This document shows positions 22,129 to 33,800 of a DNA stretch of 64,000 nucleotides, piece by piece. Position 1 is the first letter of the stretch. Every line of letters begins with the position of its first letter. The notes under the pieces were generated by a model. The model was not told the origin of the DNA. It made no database searches and worked only from the letters and a program-made list of their open reading frames with translations. This stretch comes from Aplectana chamaeleonis (Eukaryota > Nematoda > Chromadorea > Rhabditida > Cosmocercidae): NCBI GenBank assembly GCA_029168955.1, contig JAPDOI010000009.1, positions 1,984,001 to 2,048,000 on the forward strand. Direction: 5' to 3'. A program made the translations under genes and the position numbers.

Positions 22129-23031
22129 CTCAGACAGTAGGTGCGGACTGACCGCTGGCAATCAAGGCCTCTTCGGGCGGTACGCCGGCAAGTTGCGGGC
22201 GGATCGCTGCTCATCGTAGCCTAGGAGGGCGGATCGCTGCCTCTCGTCGTCTAAGCGGGCGGATCGCCGCGTTTTGGCAGGCGGATAGCGGCACCTGGGA
22301 AAATTTATCACGATAGCGGGCGGATCGCCGGCAAGCTCTGAAGCGGCGTACCGCCCGCAACCTGCCAGCAATCCACCCGCAATGGCATTGATAGCCATAG
22401 ATCCACCCGCTAAGCCATGAGATACAGCAATTCGCCCGCAACCTGCCAGCTATCCGCCCGCCAGAGCTTTGATAGCCAGCGATCCGTCCGCTTAAATTTT
22501 ACACGGTGAAACTTGTCAATCATTGACGAGTTCTTTTCTGTTATCAGTATCATGCTCAGAAAAAAACAAATCGAAGGGTATAAAAGGCGCTCCATCGCAC
22601 TGACTGCTCACTCGGTATTTCGAGGCCGATCCTGAATCGTGACTGAAAGTCACCTCTGAAGGATCACCCAGAGGCCGAAGGATGATTTTTGGCAGCTGAG
22701 GGGGTGGTCCCCACGGCTAGGGAGGGGTGATCCCGCACACGGAGATCGTGGTGGGAAACATCGGAATAACCCATATGAGGCATTGAGGGCGGATCGCTGG
22801 GTACTGCCGGGCGGATCGCTGGCTACTGGCGGGTGGATCGCTGGCTACTGCCGGGTGGATCGCTGGCTACTGCCGGGCGGATCGCTCGCTACTGGCGGGC
22901 GGATCGCTGGCTACTGGCGGGCGGATCGCTGGCTACTAACGGGCGGATAGCTGGCTACTGGCGGGCAGATGGCGGTGGGATGTCGATCCGCTCGCCAAAA
23001 GCCAGCGATCCGCCCGCACCTACTGTCTGAG
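22129..23031. mobile_element. GCGGATCGCTGG element, full copy
   Basis: About 900 bp with near-perfect inverted ends CTCAGACAGTAGGTGCGG and CCGCACCTACTGTCTGAG. The right third is a tandem of about ten 20-22-base units of GGCGGGCGGATCGCTGGCTA (22790-22980). Collinear with 9080-9859. Confidence 0.8.
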
Positions 23032-23743
23032 CATTTGGTGTGCTATTTCAACCTAGGTTGATGTTTTGAAATAGTATCAGTCTCCCCGAGGCGGGTTCAC
23101 GTAGGCAGCCAATCCCTGGCAGGCCTGGTTCTACGGGGAAGTCGGTATACCCGTATTCCGAAGCTCCAGGCCTGTTCCTCAGGTGCATTTTTCGCTCCTA
23201 GGACACCCTTGCCGACAGGTGCGGGGTTTTGGTTCCATTTTCTATGGCTCTTCAGATACGATAATGTATCCACGTATATAAATGGAACTCATTACTTGAA
23301 ATAGCTCACTAATCTTGCTCTTTTACCAGGTCCAAGTGCGTATCAGCGGTGAGAGGTTTTGCACTTCTTTTGATTTCTCAAATAGTGCTGAACTATTAAT
23401 GTTTGTTCTTTATTTTTCCTCATCAATCAGCGTCCCGTGTTGATTCTCAACGTGTTTTTTTCAGTTGTATGGCGCACCCTGAGTGCAAAAATAAATAAAT
23501 AAATGAATAAATGAATAAAAATCCTACATTAGTTAGATAACTCTGGATTGGTAAGGTCTGATTCCTAACTCATAGCACCGCCGCACCCTTAACTCTATGC
23601 TCTAACAGCTCCTAGAGGTGGAAAATTGGATTATAAAAAAATTTCAGAAAGCTAAGGTTTCGGCTTACTTCCCAAACCCTCAAATGGTACACTAGTTGGC
23701 CTCTTACATAATCCTTCGCCTTAACCTAACCAAAAACCACTAA
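23032..23743. other. Intergenic DNA, no supported feature
   Basis: No frame, RNA or repeat boundary recognised. AAATAAATAAATGAATAA simple sequence near 23495-23520. Confidence 0.3.
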
Positions 23744-24824
23744 TCAGGGAGGTATACAAAGCGTAGGTCGGATCTTCCAGAACGACCAGTGTCGTTAGTA
23801 TCTCTTGTGGCTCAATATTGAAACTGCGTAGTATCCCGTGCTGAGCTGTAGGTTCCAGGAAGTTACAAGCTTAAAAAGCTCATTTTTTGTGCTTTTTGTA
23901 CCTTCCAAAAAGCGCGTTAGTCTTCGGAAAATCCGGAAACGGACCTTATAAATGTGTTCAGCGCCCAAAACTACCCCCCTGAGCAAAGTTTGGGTGAAGG
24001 CACATTTTCCATACTTTATCCAGACTGACAGCGTTTTGGACTTGTACTAATTTTCGGTTGGGCGTTTATTTCTAGCAATTGAGGGCTCTGGAAACGTTTT
24101 AGAAAAATGTCCCAGACTGTCCCAGACTTTGACTAAAAATTCTCCTAGGAGAGTTTTTTGGGGCGCTGATCACGAATCTGTAGTTTATTAGTCGATTTTC
24201 CAAAGTTTTCGGCTAATTCCGTTTGAAGCTCCCCAATCGGGGAAAATTTTCGAGGGAAAACGCCACAATCGAGATTTCCGGATTTCTATGATAGATATGT
24301 CTCAAAATCATTTGCTGAGGGTTATTTGGAGTGCTAAACACGAATCTGGAGTCCATTTATCGATTTTTTGCAGATTACTGTGGGTATACGGTAGTTTGGT
24401 CAAAATCTCAGATTTTACTCAAAATTTGTATACGGGGGTTATTCGGGGTGGAGAATACGAATTTACCGTCCGTTTATCGATTGTCGAAATACTAAGGTGG
24501 GTTTTGACCTCCTAAATGACATATTACCTAACGTAACCTACATTAAACCCCAAGATTTCGACAATTGGACTCCAGATTCGTGTTTACCACCCTAGATTAC
24601 CCCTACATACAACTTTTGAGCAGAATTCGAGAAAATTTTTTGAAACTTCAAAAAAAAGCCTGATGGGTACCCTTGCCTTTTCGCCAGGCTTAAAAATGCT
24701 CATAACTTTTTTGAACCTGCGGCTCGCGGCGGGATACTGCGCATTTTTACTATTGAGCCAGAAAAGATACTAACCATACCAGTCGTTTTGGCAGATCCGA
24801 CCTACGCTTTGTATACTTCCCTTG
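23744..24824. mobile_element. Tc4/Tc5-like element D1
   Basis: 1081 bp. Right end TTCCCTTG; the left end is a slightly altered CAGGGAGGTATACAAAGCG that mirrors CGCTTTGTATACTTCCCTTG. Flanked by TAA (23741-43 and 24825-27) in the context CTAA...TAAG, i.e. a CTNAG target with a TNA duplication, as in C. elegans Tc4 and Tc5. The interior has tandem-like GGTTATT(T/C)GGAGTGCT...ACGAATCTG units and no transposase. Confidence 0.75.
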
Positions 24825-25499
24825 TAAGGGTGAGAGAAAACTGGTCATTAGTGCGGCACAGGCAAACACTTATTTTTTTAGTTTGTCACCTTATTTATAC
24901 ATATCTGAACCTGGCTGCCCCAATCTGCCCGCAAAAGTCCATCATAATCCCCTTTTTTGAAGCCTTAAAAGCTTCAAGTCGACATTCCATCTACAGGGAA
25001 CACTCCGCGTCATTAAGTTATGCGCATATTTGCGTAATGACATCGCTTTGGTGAGATAGTGATCTCCTCGCCGAAATCGAGGTAAGTAAGTCCTAGATCT
25101 GCTACCGTCATCTGGTATAATCTGGGCCACCACTCATACATTTTCATCTGCGTCAATTACAGCCCGACGCAACGAACGACCTTAGCTTTCTCTTTCCCAC
25201 GGGATTTATGGTTCATTTTCTCCTTACTTCAATTCTAATTGGCATCTAACTGTAACTTTGAGATGATTAGGCTACCAATGCATAATTCACAGTTTATTCG
25301 AATTTTCTATATTTTTTTTGGAATTAGATTCCGCTCGACGAAGTTCTTTTTAGCAATTCGCCTTAAGCTGCCTCCGGGCGGAATAATTAGGGTAAGATTT
25401 CAACAAGTTGTAAGGACCACCTCCAAAACTGTGTTGCACTTCATACTAGACCTATTTTTAGAATAACGAGCCGTATACAGACATGACCAACACAGAAGT

Positions 25500-26480
25500 T
25501 CCAAAACTTTAAAAAATTTAGTTGAACAAAGTCACTGATGTCCTATATTTTCGCAAGGGCCAAAACACCTATAACTAGGGCTTGTTTCACTTACAAACCG
25601 ATGAGTTAGAAAACCATGTTCTGAATATTGTAGTCATAGTCCCGTGTATCAATAATCCGTGTTCCAAGTTTCCTGAATGCCTAAGAGATTTACAGGAGAT
25701 TTCCAGAAATGGGCGTTTTCATAGCTTTGCGAAGAGAAAAGGGGCATCCTAGTGACTATTTTTTCGGGTGTTCAAAAAAAACTGTTCCTAGTTTAGCTCA
25801 AATCTTTGTTGCAGAGTTATTTTGAGTGCTGGTAACGAATCTGAGAGCCATTTGTCAATTTTTTTCTACGTCTGATTTGGTCCCAAGCTTCAAAATGGGG
25901 AATTTTCGCAGGCCAAACGCGACTTTTGACGATTTCGAGAGTGCTTCAATCGAAACGCCTTAACGCTTCTTCATAGGGATTATTTTGGCTGTAACACAAA
26001 TCTGTGGTCGGCCCATCGATTCCCCTAAGACTATGGTATGTAACGGTGGGTATAAGGTAGCTTGGTCGAATTCTCAGAATTAACTCAAAATTTCTCTATG
26101 GGTGTCACTTGGGACGCTGAACACGAATTTGAGGTTCTGTTTTCGATTCTCAGACTATTAGGGTATGTTTCGCCAGTCAAAAGACATTATGCCTACCGTA
26201 GCTTACAGTAACCCTAAGTCTAGCCACAAACAGACCCCAAATTCGCGTTCAACGCCCTAAATGACCCCCATTTGAAAGCTTTCAGCCGATTCCCAATTTT
26301 TTTTTCTACGGAAGCAGTGAAAATCTCCTTTTTGGACACTCTGGAGGCATTTAAGACAATTTTGAGCCAAACATGGTTAGACGATGGGCGCGGAAAACCT
26401 AGTGAGGGGCGGTTAAAATCTACTCCCTTTCCCAATTTTGAGGCCAGCCTGCGTCTAATAGCGCACTCGACGCTATTCAC
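25500..26480. repeat. Eroded interior of Tc4/Tc5-like family
   Basis: Phrases such as GACTTTTGACGATTTC, GGTAGCTTGGTCGAA and CTATGGGTGTC...ACGAATTTGAGG match the interior of the D-family elements, but I could not find terminal CAAGGGA repeats. The frames at 26220-26778 lie in this old copy and the palindrome that follows. Confidence 0.45.
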
Positions 26481-26597
26481 ACGAGTTTATGTAAACGAAG
26501 ACTCTGCCAGAACATCATCAAACGCTTGCGGTTTCGCGTTCCGAAACCCGCAGTTGTGCGCGTTTTTCTCCTCCGCGTTCCGCTTGCCCCGCATGAG

Positions 26598-26960
26598 GCG
26601 CTATTCATGCTACCCAACGCCAGCGCGGCACGCGCGTGCCGCGCTGGCGTGGCGTTTGTGTATGAATACTTTCTACGCGCGTGATGCGCGCGCCGCGCTT
26701 GCGGAGACTATGAATACTCCAGCGGCGACGCCATGGCGGAGCGGTGAAGCTGGAATGAATGAGACGATCGATAAATAATATCAGTGGATGAAAACGCCAA
26801 GGCGTTCCGGGTAGCAGTATGCATACTGCAGCGGCGACGCCATGGCGGAGCATGACGCGCGTGCCGCGCGGGCGGGGCGTCAAGCCATTAATACACAAAC
26901 GCCACGCCAGCGCGGCACGCACGTGCCGCGCTGGCGTTGAGTAGTATGAATAGCGCCTAA
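26598..26960. mobile_element. GC-rich nested palindrome
   Basis: GGCGCTATTCATGCTACCCAACGCC at the left mirrors GGCGTTGAGTAGTATGAATAGCGCC at the right. The arms contain GCCAGCGCGGCACGCGCGTGCC and the centre CAGCGGCGACGCCATGGCGGAG twice in direct order. The two long frames over this segment come from the palindrome. Confidence 0.7.
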
Positions 26961-27395
26961 ACTGCTGCGGAACGCGACGTTTCGGGTTCATTTCGGGTAC
27001 GCGAACATGGTTTTCAAATCTTCGGTGTGGGGGGGGGGATTACAGTCTCTAGAACCGAAGGAGCTAGTCATTCAAAAAATTTCCCGCGTTTCTGGTTCCG
27101 AAAATGGAATTTCCGCGCATTTTCGGGCGTTTCGCATCAGATTTCCGACACCAGAGTAGAACAAATTTTCTGTCGTACATTGTCCAGATAACAGAGAGAG
27201 TGTCGAAAAACTCGGAATCGGTGGCATAGTAAGGTGAGAACATGCCACGCATCCACTTACTTGCTGGCGTCAAAGCCGACACCTGCGAGCTGAGTTCATT
27301 TCGCCTTCTAAATTTACGAAATTTCAAAGTAGAGACACATTAGTGATCTCTGAACGAAGCTTTCAAAAGAGACAGCTATGAAAAAATTTCAGGTG

Positions 27396-27841
27396 ATGAA
27401 GCCAAATAAGGACACGTCGAGCGGCATGAAGACGATCAGCTCCGTCACTGTGGCCGTCTCAATCGGTATCGTGGTCGTCATCAGTAATGCAATATTTATA
27501 CCAGTGGTATGGAATGAAATCTCGTCTACATGGGACAGGCTGGACCACCAACTGAAGGACGTTGAGGTATAACATTCATGTGTAGCATAAGTTAGTGAAA
27601 GATGATCAGGAAACGACTGTGGGGCCGAGGATGAGTGAAGGAATCAGAATCCAGAGTCAAAGTTTCGCATTTTAAGAGTCAATAGGCGTGTCCGACGAGG
27701 TTTTTCAGGGAGCACTTACTGGCCTCCGACACAAGTCAATTAAACACACTTTTTTTGTTTTCAGGCTATCAGAAGCGCAATAAAGGAGACATTAGACGGA
27801 CTTCCTGTGCAACTTACAAGACAGGCCAGAGAGACCGTCAG
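27396..27841 (+). CDS. Collagen gene exons 1-2: anchor and helical stalk
   Basis: Exon 1 (27396-27566, donor GTATAA) encodes MKPNKDTSSGMKTISS, the membrane segment and WNEISSTWDRLDHQLKDVE. Exon 2 (27765-27841, acceptor TTTTCAG, donor GTATGT) encodes AIRSAIKETLDGLPVQLTRQ and ARETV and ends in phase 2. The hydrophobic segment followed by a charged helical stretch matches the arrangement of the nematode cuticle-collagen N-terminal domain, which places the chain as a type II membrane protein before cleavage. Confidence 0.78.
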
Positions 27842-30800
27842 GTATGTAGACACCTGCTTTTAGTGGGAATCCGACAATATTCAGGACTGCTGAAAAATTG
27901 GCTAACAAGGGAACCACTGTAAGTCACAGTAACCATTCCAATTGAAATGTACTTCTCTAGAACCATTTTCTGACGAAAAGTTCGAATACGCCCATCGCAG
28001 CTGCCTAGACCCACTCTGAAAGAAGTTATGAGCGTTTTTAAAGCTTCGCGGCAGGGTTAGGGTACCCCACTCATTTATAATTTCATGTATGTTTTTGATT
28101 TTTTTGCCGGATTTTGCTGAAAACATGTATGTAGGGGCAATCTGGGTGCTGAACACGAATCTGGGGTTCGATTGTCGAAATTTCAAGGTTTACTGTAGGT
28201 TACGGTGTAGGTTAGAACATACCATTACTGTAGGTTAGAACATACCATTTAGGAAGCAAAACCTTTCTTAGTAATTCGAGAATCGTGAAATGGACATCGA
28301 ATTCGTATTCAGCACGCCAAAAAACTCCCACATAGACACTTTGAGACAAATCTGAGACTTTGACCAAACTACCGTATACTATACTTGTTCCAGATGGAAT
28401 TTATTTCGGATATCCGACTTTTCGACTATAGTTGGATATTGCACATTTTCGAATATTCGACTTTTCGACTGTAGTCGGATATCGCCCTTTTTCGAATATT
28501 CGACTTTTCGACTGTAGTCGGATATCGCACTTTTTCGAATAACCGACTTGTCGAATGAAAAAGTCGACTTTTTTATCCGACTGAAACAGTCGGATACTCA
28601 TCCGATTATTCGATTCGGAACAAGTATACCGTATACCCACCGTAATCTACCGCAAGCAGTCAAAAATCGATAAACCGACGTCAGATTCGTGTTAAGCACT
28701 CCAAATAACCCCAGAAGAACGATTTGAGCCACATCTGTCGTCACATTCCGGAAATCGTCAAAAGTCGATTTTGCCGTCAATTTTTGTTTGCCGGTGGGAA
28801 GCTTTGATCAAATTTAGTCGAAAACTTTGAAAAAGCGACGAATGAACCTCAGATTCGCAATCAGCACCCCAAAAAACCCCCAGAGCGAATTTTCAGTCAA
28901 ATCTGGAAAATTTTTCCAAGACGCTTCGAGAGCCCTCTAATTGGTATAAATATGTATGTATACCCTATCCCAAATGAGATGGCAATTGTAGAGCGTAAAG
29001 AAGCAGCGCGCCGCCCTCTGCGTCTCTGACATTTTCGTATTTTTGGACGTTTTTTAACTTTCTCACTACATTTTCTAACATACTCTATTGCTTTTTTCAT
29101 TCTTTTCTCTCAAAATGCTCGTAATATTGACTTTCGATACATATTTTGTTCTTCACGTGGCAGGGAAAGTTTTTCAGGATATGGATAACAGTTCGGAGCT
29201 CACAGAGTCGTCTAACCCGTCGATTTCCCCGTAAACTTGATAGAACCGAGCTGTTTTTACTTGTCTGAGGCCAATATTTCCCTTTATTGTTCGGTTGCAG
29301 TCTCCACAGTCTCAGACAACTTTAACATCGATCCAGGTGCTTCAGGCCGCTGATGATGTCAGAGAAGCAGATGGCGGCACGCTGCTTCTTTGGACTTTAG
29401 GCTTGCCATCTCGTTTGGGACAGGGTATAGGGGTCGTTTATACTTCCACCGCCGAGCAGCGCGGCGAAGCGCAATCCTGCAATATCGATAGTACCGCACC
29501 GCGTGATCAATATTAGGGGTCGTTTATACTCCCGCCGCCGAGGGGCGCGGCACCGTTCATTTCTGTAATATTGATGACGCGGCGCGGTACGATTGATATC
29601 ATGGGATTGCACTTCGCCGCGCCGCTCGGCGGCGGAAGTATAAACGACGCCTTACTGAAATGCACTGTGCCGCGCCGCGCGGCGGCAGGAATATAAACGA
29701 CCCCATAGACGCCCAACCGAAAATCCGTACAAGTCCAAAACGCTGTTAGTCTGCGCAAAGTTTGGTAAATGTTCCTTCACCCAAACTTTGCCTAGGGGGA
29801 TTGTTTTTGGCGCTCAACACGATTATGAGGTCCGTTTCCGGATTTCTCGGAGACTAAGGCACTTTTTGGAAGGTACAATAGGTACAAAAATGAGAAAAAA
29901 TGCCTATAACTTCTTTCAGAGTTGGTCTAGGCAGCAGCGACGGGCATATTCGGACTTACCGTCCGAAAATGGTTCCAGAAAAGTACATTTCATTTGAAAT
30001 GGTTGCTATGACTTATAGTGAATCCTTTGTAAGACACTAGCTAGGTGCGTTCATGATTGTCCAGAGATTTGAAAATGGCATCTCATAATCTGAATCTCAT
30101 ATTTTTTATGCTCATTCAGAATCACAATATCATACTTTTCTGCTCGTTTAGGATGTTCTACTTGCTCTTTCCAGTTGTTTTTCCAACATGCGGCTGTAAA
30201 GTCCATTCGCTTAGTTATTGTCCCTATTAAAAACCTTACCACTTCCTTCTGCAAGTGCCTGTGAAGATCTGAGGATGCGAATTTCAAAAACAGATTTTTG
30301 GCCGTACCCTGGCTTTTAAACAATGGCCTTTCCTACTCCTTGCTTCTGTTGAAAATGTCCTTTCTCCTTTGGCAGGCCTCAGTCATTTTCCCAGAGAGTT
30401 TTCTGGCTGATTCATCACCACACATTCAAAACAAGATCCCCAGATCATCGAAAATCCTGTGAATGGTTAGGAGCAGATCTTTCTCGGGGATCGACCACAC
30501 CCAATAATCTATATATGGCTAAAATTAGCACTAGTTACTCTGAGAAAATTTGCCGCGTAAGCGCCGGGAAAGTATCGCGACCCTCGACTGTGCCGCGATA
30601 GTTCCGCGATAGTATCGCAGCGGCTCCGTGATCGGACGATTTTGTTGCCGTGTCTTGAACATCGACATCCCTCCAATAGTACCGCAGCGGCTCCGCGTTA
30701 GAACCGCGCCAGCTCCGCGAGGATGCAGCAGTGAACCCACGTGGAGTACGATGTACTATCCTGTGTGGTAAAACGAAATATCCGCCGGTTTAATTACCCA

Positions 30801-33800
30801 TGTGTGAGGTATATTCCGTATTTCCTTGGGCGCAAAAGCGGCGGTAACCTCTGTCCCTCTCAGACAGACGACGTAACGAGCGCAGGTGCGTATTTATGTT
30901 CCTAGACCCCCCCAGTTGTATTATCATTTTTAGGTAACTTCATATCAGATACCCTCCCGGAGCCGCTGCGGCACTATCGCGGAGCCAAAGCGGCACTGCC
31001 GCACCACCGCTGCGGCTCCGCGATAGCTCCGCCGCGGCCCCGCGATTGTGCCGCTTCGGTGCCTGTAGGCCCCTAAGCGGCACTACCGCGGAGCCGAGCC
31101 GGTAATTTCTCCCAGAGTACGACCACGCTTGGGCTGCTACAGAATCAAGGAAATTAAGGGTAAGGCTTGGTCAAATTTTTTTCTGATTTTACCAAATTTG
31201 GGTTAGATCGGTCGACATGGACTAGGTGACCTAATCTGAAGTCCGGATAAAATTCTTTGACATAAAAAAATTGCCTGTGGGGTAAGCTTGTCTTTCCGCC
31301 CAATCGACAAAATCTTCCACATAACTCGGTGCAGACAAGTCTTCAGCAGCTACGAAATTAGATTCGAATCAAGGAGAGACGCAATTCCGATTTTCGATGG
31401 TTTTTGGCCTCCCGAGTATTGAATAAAGCCTGAAAATGAGGGAAACATCGTGAATATCCGCGAGATTAGAATTTTTTGAATTTCTTCTTGCCAAATCCCT
31501 AAGAGGTTATTTCGGGCGCTAAATCCGAAATCGAGGTCCGTCATCACTTTTCAGAAAGCCAGTTGACTATATTTACATCAAAATTATTTAACAAAACAAG
31601 ATAAGCACAAGTTTTTTTGGTAGGCACAGTGACCAGAGAGGGTTAAAAATTTCGCTGGACGAATTTCCTATTTCGAATAGTTTTTGACGTTCCGATTCCC
31701 GAAATTGAGAAGGTCGTTTCAGTTTAGGTAATTCAGAGAAATTCCGCTCAACCCTAATTCGAATACGTCTTTGAAAGTACCTAAACTGCTACGAATTTCG
31801 TTGGAAGCGGGGGTTTCGACCGGACGTGAATCCCTAGTATGTCTTTATTCCTGTGCATGTCGAATTATACTCGTGAATCATTTTATTAAAGGCAGTGTTC
31901 ACGATGAGAATCGTTTTTCTGCTTTTCCGCCCATCTCAAGGACGGTCCCATGCTGATTCCAATGATGTTTTCGGAATCGTACAAGACCTTCCAGGAACGG
32001 AGTTATGGTCCCTCAAAAATTGAGCTAGGGAAGCATGGTGGACGAGTTGTCCGAGGCTTGTAACTTCCGTCTTTTGCAGCCGATCTGTGCGATCTGACCT
32101 GAGTAAAGAGAGAAGTTGAGAATGAAGAGAAGAACGGGGCTATTGATCGGAAACTATAGCTCATCTCACAATCTCGAGCACTCATTTATTCATGTCGGTG
32201 GGCGTGGAAAGTGAATCTGGGGTGTGAAGAGCTGACGGGTGTCCAATTTTGGGGCCGTAGGGGACCGTTCCGAGCTCATTTTTCTTAGTTGTTTTTGACG
32301 TTAGGGTTGCGCTAGGCTCCGCAGCTGCCGATCTCCACCAAAAAATCAGACATGGTTTCTATCGTGGACACTGCCTTCAGGCCTAACATTTCAATGGTCC
32401 ACATATAATCTTAACAAGTGACGCTTTCTCCATGAAACAGAAGGATCCGGTTCCAGGCGCCAACAGACGCAATTTATTCGCTGTCGCGAACTTGTTAAAA
32501 ACTCATATAACGTCTAATCGCATGAGATTCCAACACCAGTTAAGTGACTGGGTCACCGTGCCGGCTGAAAACCACAAAAACACGCCATTGACACCTTTCA
32601 GCTGGGACTGCGCATATGAAATCCAGGTTCTTATGACGATAATATTGGAAATTGAATTTCTGGGAAACATAAAGCCAGGACTTACTCAGAACACCTCGAG
32701 GTTCCTACAAGGCCATAAAAAACAAATCTGAATTGTTTCCTTCCACTCTTCTTTATTAGCAAGTAGACTTTGTAACTAAAAATGCAGATGGGTAAGGAAT
32801 GGGTAGTTTACCAATGTGTTAACTGAAAGATTTTGTTGAACGTCAGTCTTTAGACTTACAGAAAATTCTGTTCTGACTGACCATTATTTCACCTTCAGGA
32901 GAACTCTCGATGATGAAACCATGTCAACGTCAAGGAGGCGAAACAGAACTGTCATCAGGCGGCGAAGAATACACAGGAGAAAACTCGATGTGAGCAACAC
33001 TTCTTCAGCCCATATTCCTTCTCCTTGTACACTGCGTATTATGAAGATAGGACACCCCCTAAATTTGCCGGTCTCGTATTTGTTTAGCAGGATAGATCAT
33101 TTCCATCAATACTACTGTGATCAGGATGTTTACACAAGGTGCTGATTTGATCACAAAACGCTTGGCTTCGGGCGAGATTGAACCAGCATACTCCCTTTCC
33201 GGGGAAGCGCCTTATCGCACTGCACCACCGAAGCCCCAGCGCCGCTCTCACTCAACTGCTCGGTAAATCTTCACCGAAGCGATCATCTTTTTACCCGCAT
33301 AACGGGATGAAACAGGAATACCGCCAGAGACTATCTAACAGTCGTAGACCTGTCAAGATGATGCCCTACTTAAAGGCAGTGTTCACGATGATTCTCGTTT
33401 CCAAGTTTTCCACTCAAAACAATGCTTCGGCAACCAAGTGTTACCAAAATCACGAAGAAACGGCGAGAAACGCACTATTTCGTCTTATTTCAGTGACATT
33501 CCTTTATGGCCTGGACTAGTTGTCTGGTTGGATGAACATGTTCACGGTGGTTATCACCGGCAAAAAATGGGACTAGTCGAAAATGGAAGAATATTTTGGG
33601 CAAAATAGTATTGGTTCGGGCCCGAAGGAAAGAACGGAGCAACACAGAATGGAGAATTGCAAAAGACGGGTCCACAAACGATTTCATTGTCGCAACGAAC
33701 AGTTCCATTGATACTTAAGAGGCGGGCTGATACTTAAGGAATTCGTGCCCTTCTGGTGCGTTTTTCTCGGTTTCTTCGTCATTTCAGTTCTACTTGGGGG

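Larger units (their letters stand above)
27906..30029. mobile_element. Tc4/Tc5-like element D2, inserted in a coding exon
   Basis: Starts CAAGGGAACCACTGTAAGT and ends GAATCCTTTG, with TAA duplications (27903-05, 30030-32) in CTAA...TAAG context. The 130-base arms (CGCAGCTGCCTAGACCCACTCTGAAAG and its mirror) are those of D3 and D4. The interior is interrupted between 28958 and about 29705 by two further MITEs. Its left tip contains a GTAAGT that D3-D5 lack. Confidence 0.8.
27885..30044 (+). pseudogene. Collagen exon 3, 33 nt, split by a transposon
   Basis: After a 43-base intron (acceptor ATATTCAG) coding resumes at 27885 and reads TAEKLA up to CTAA at 27905, where element D2 begins. Past the element the sequence continues from G at 30033 as ACACTAGCTAG and a strong donor GTGCGT. 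Removing D2 and one TAA gives a 33-nt exon (R)TAEKLAKTLA(R) with phase 2 at both ends, fitting exon 2 and exon 4. Because it is symmetrical, skipping it keeps frame. Confidence 0.68.

Noticed and set aside
22790..22980. Regular 20-22-base units resembling a CRISPR array
   Set aside because: No unique spacers; the units are contiguous, inside a palindromic element in a eukaryotic genome.
26220..26991. Frames of 86-168 codons
   Set aside because: They cross an eroded D-family interior and a GC-rich palindrome.
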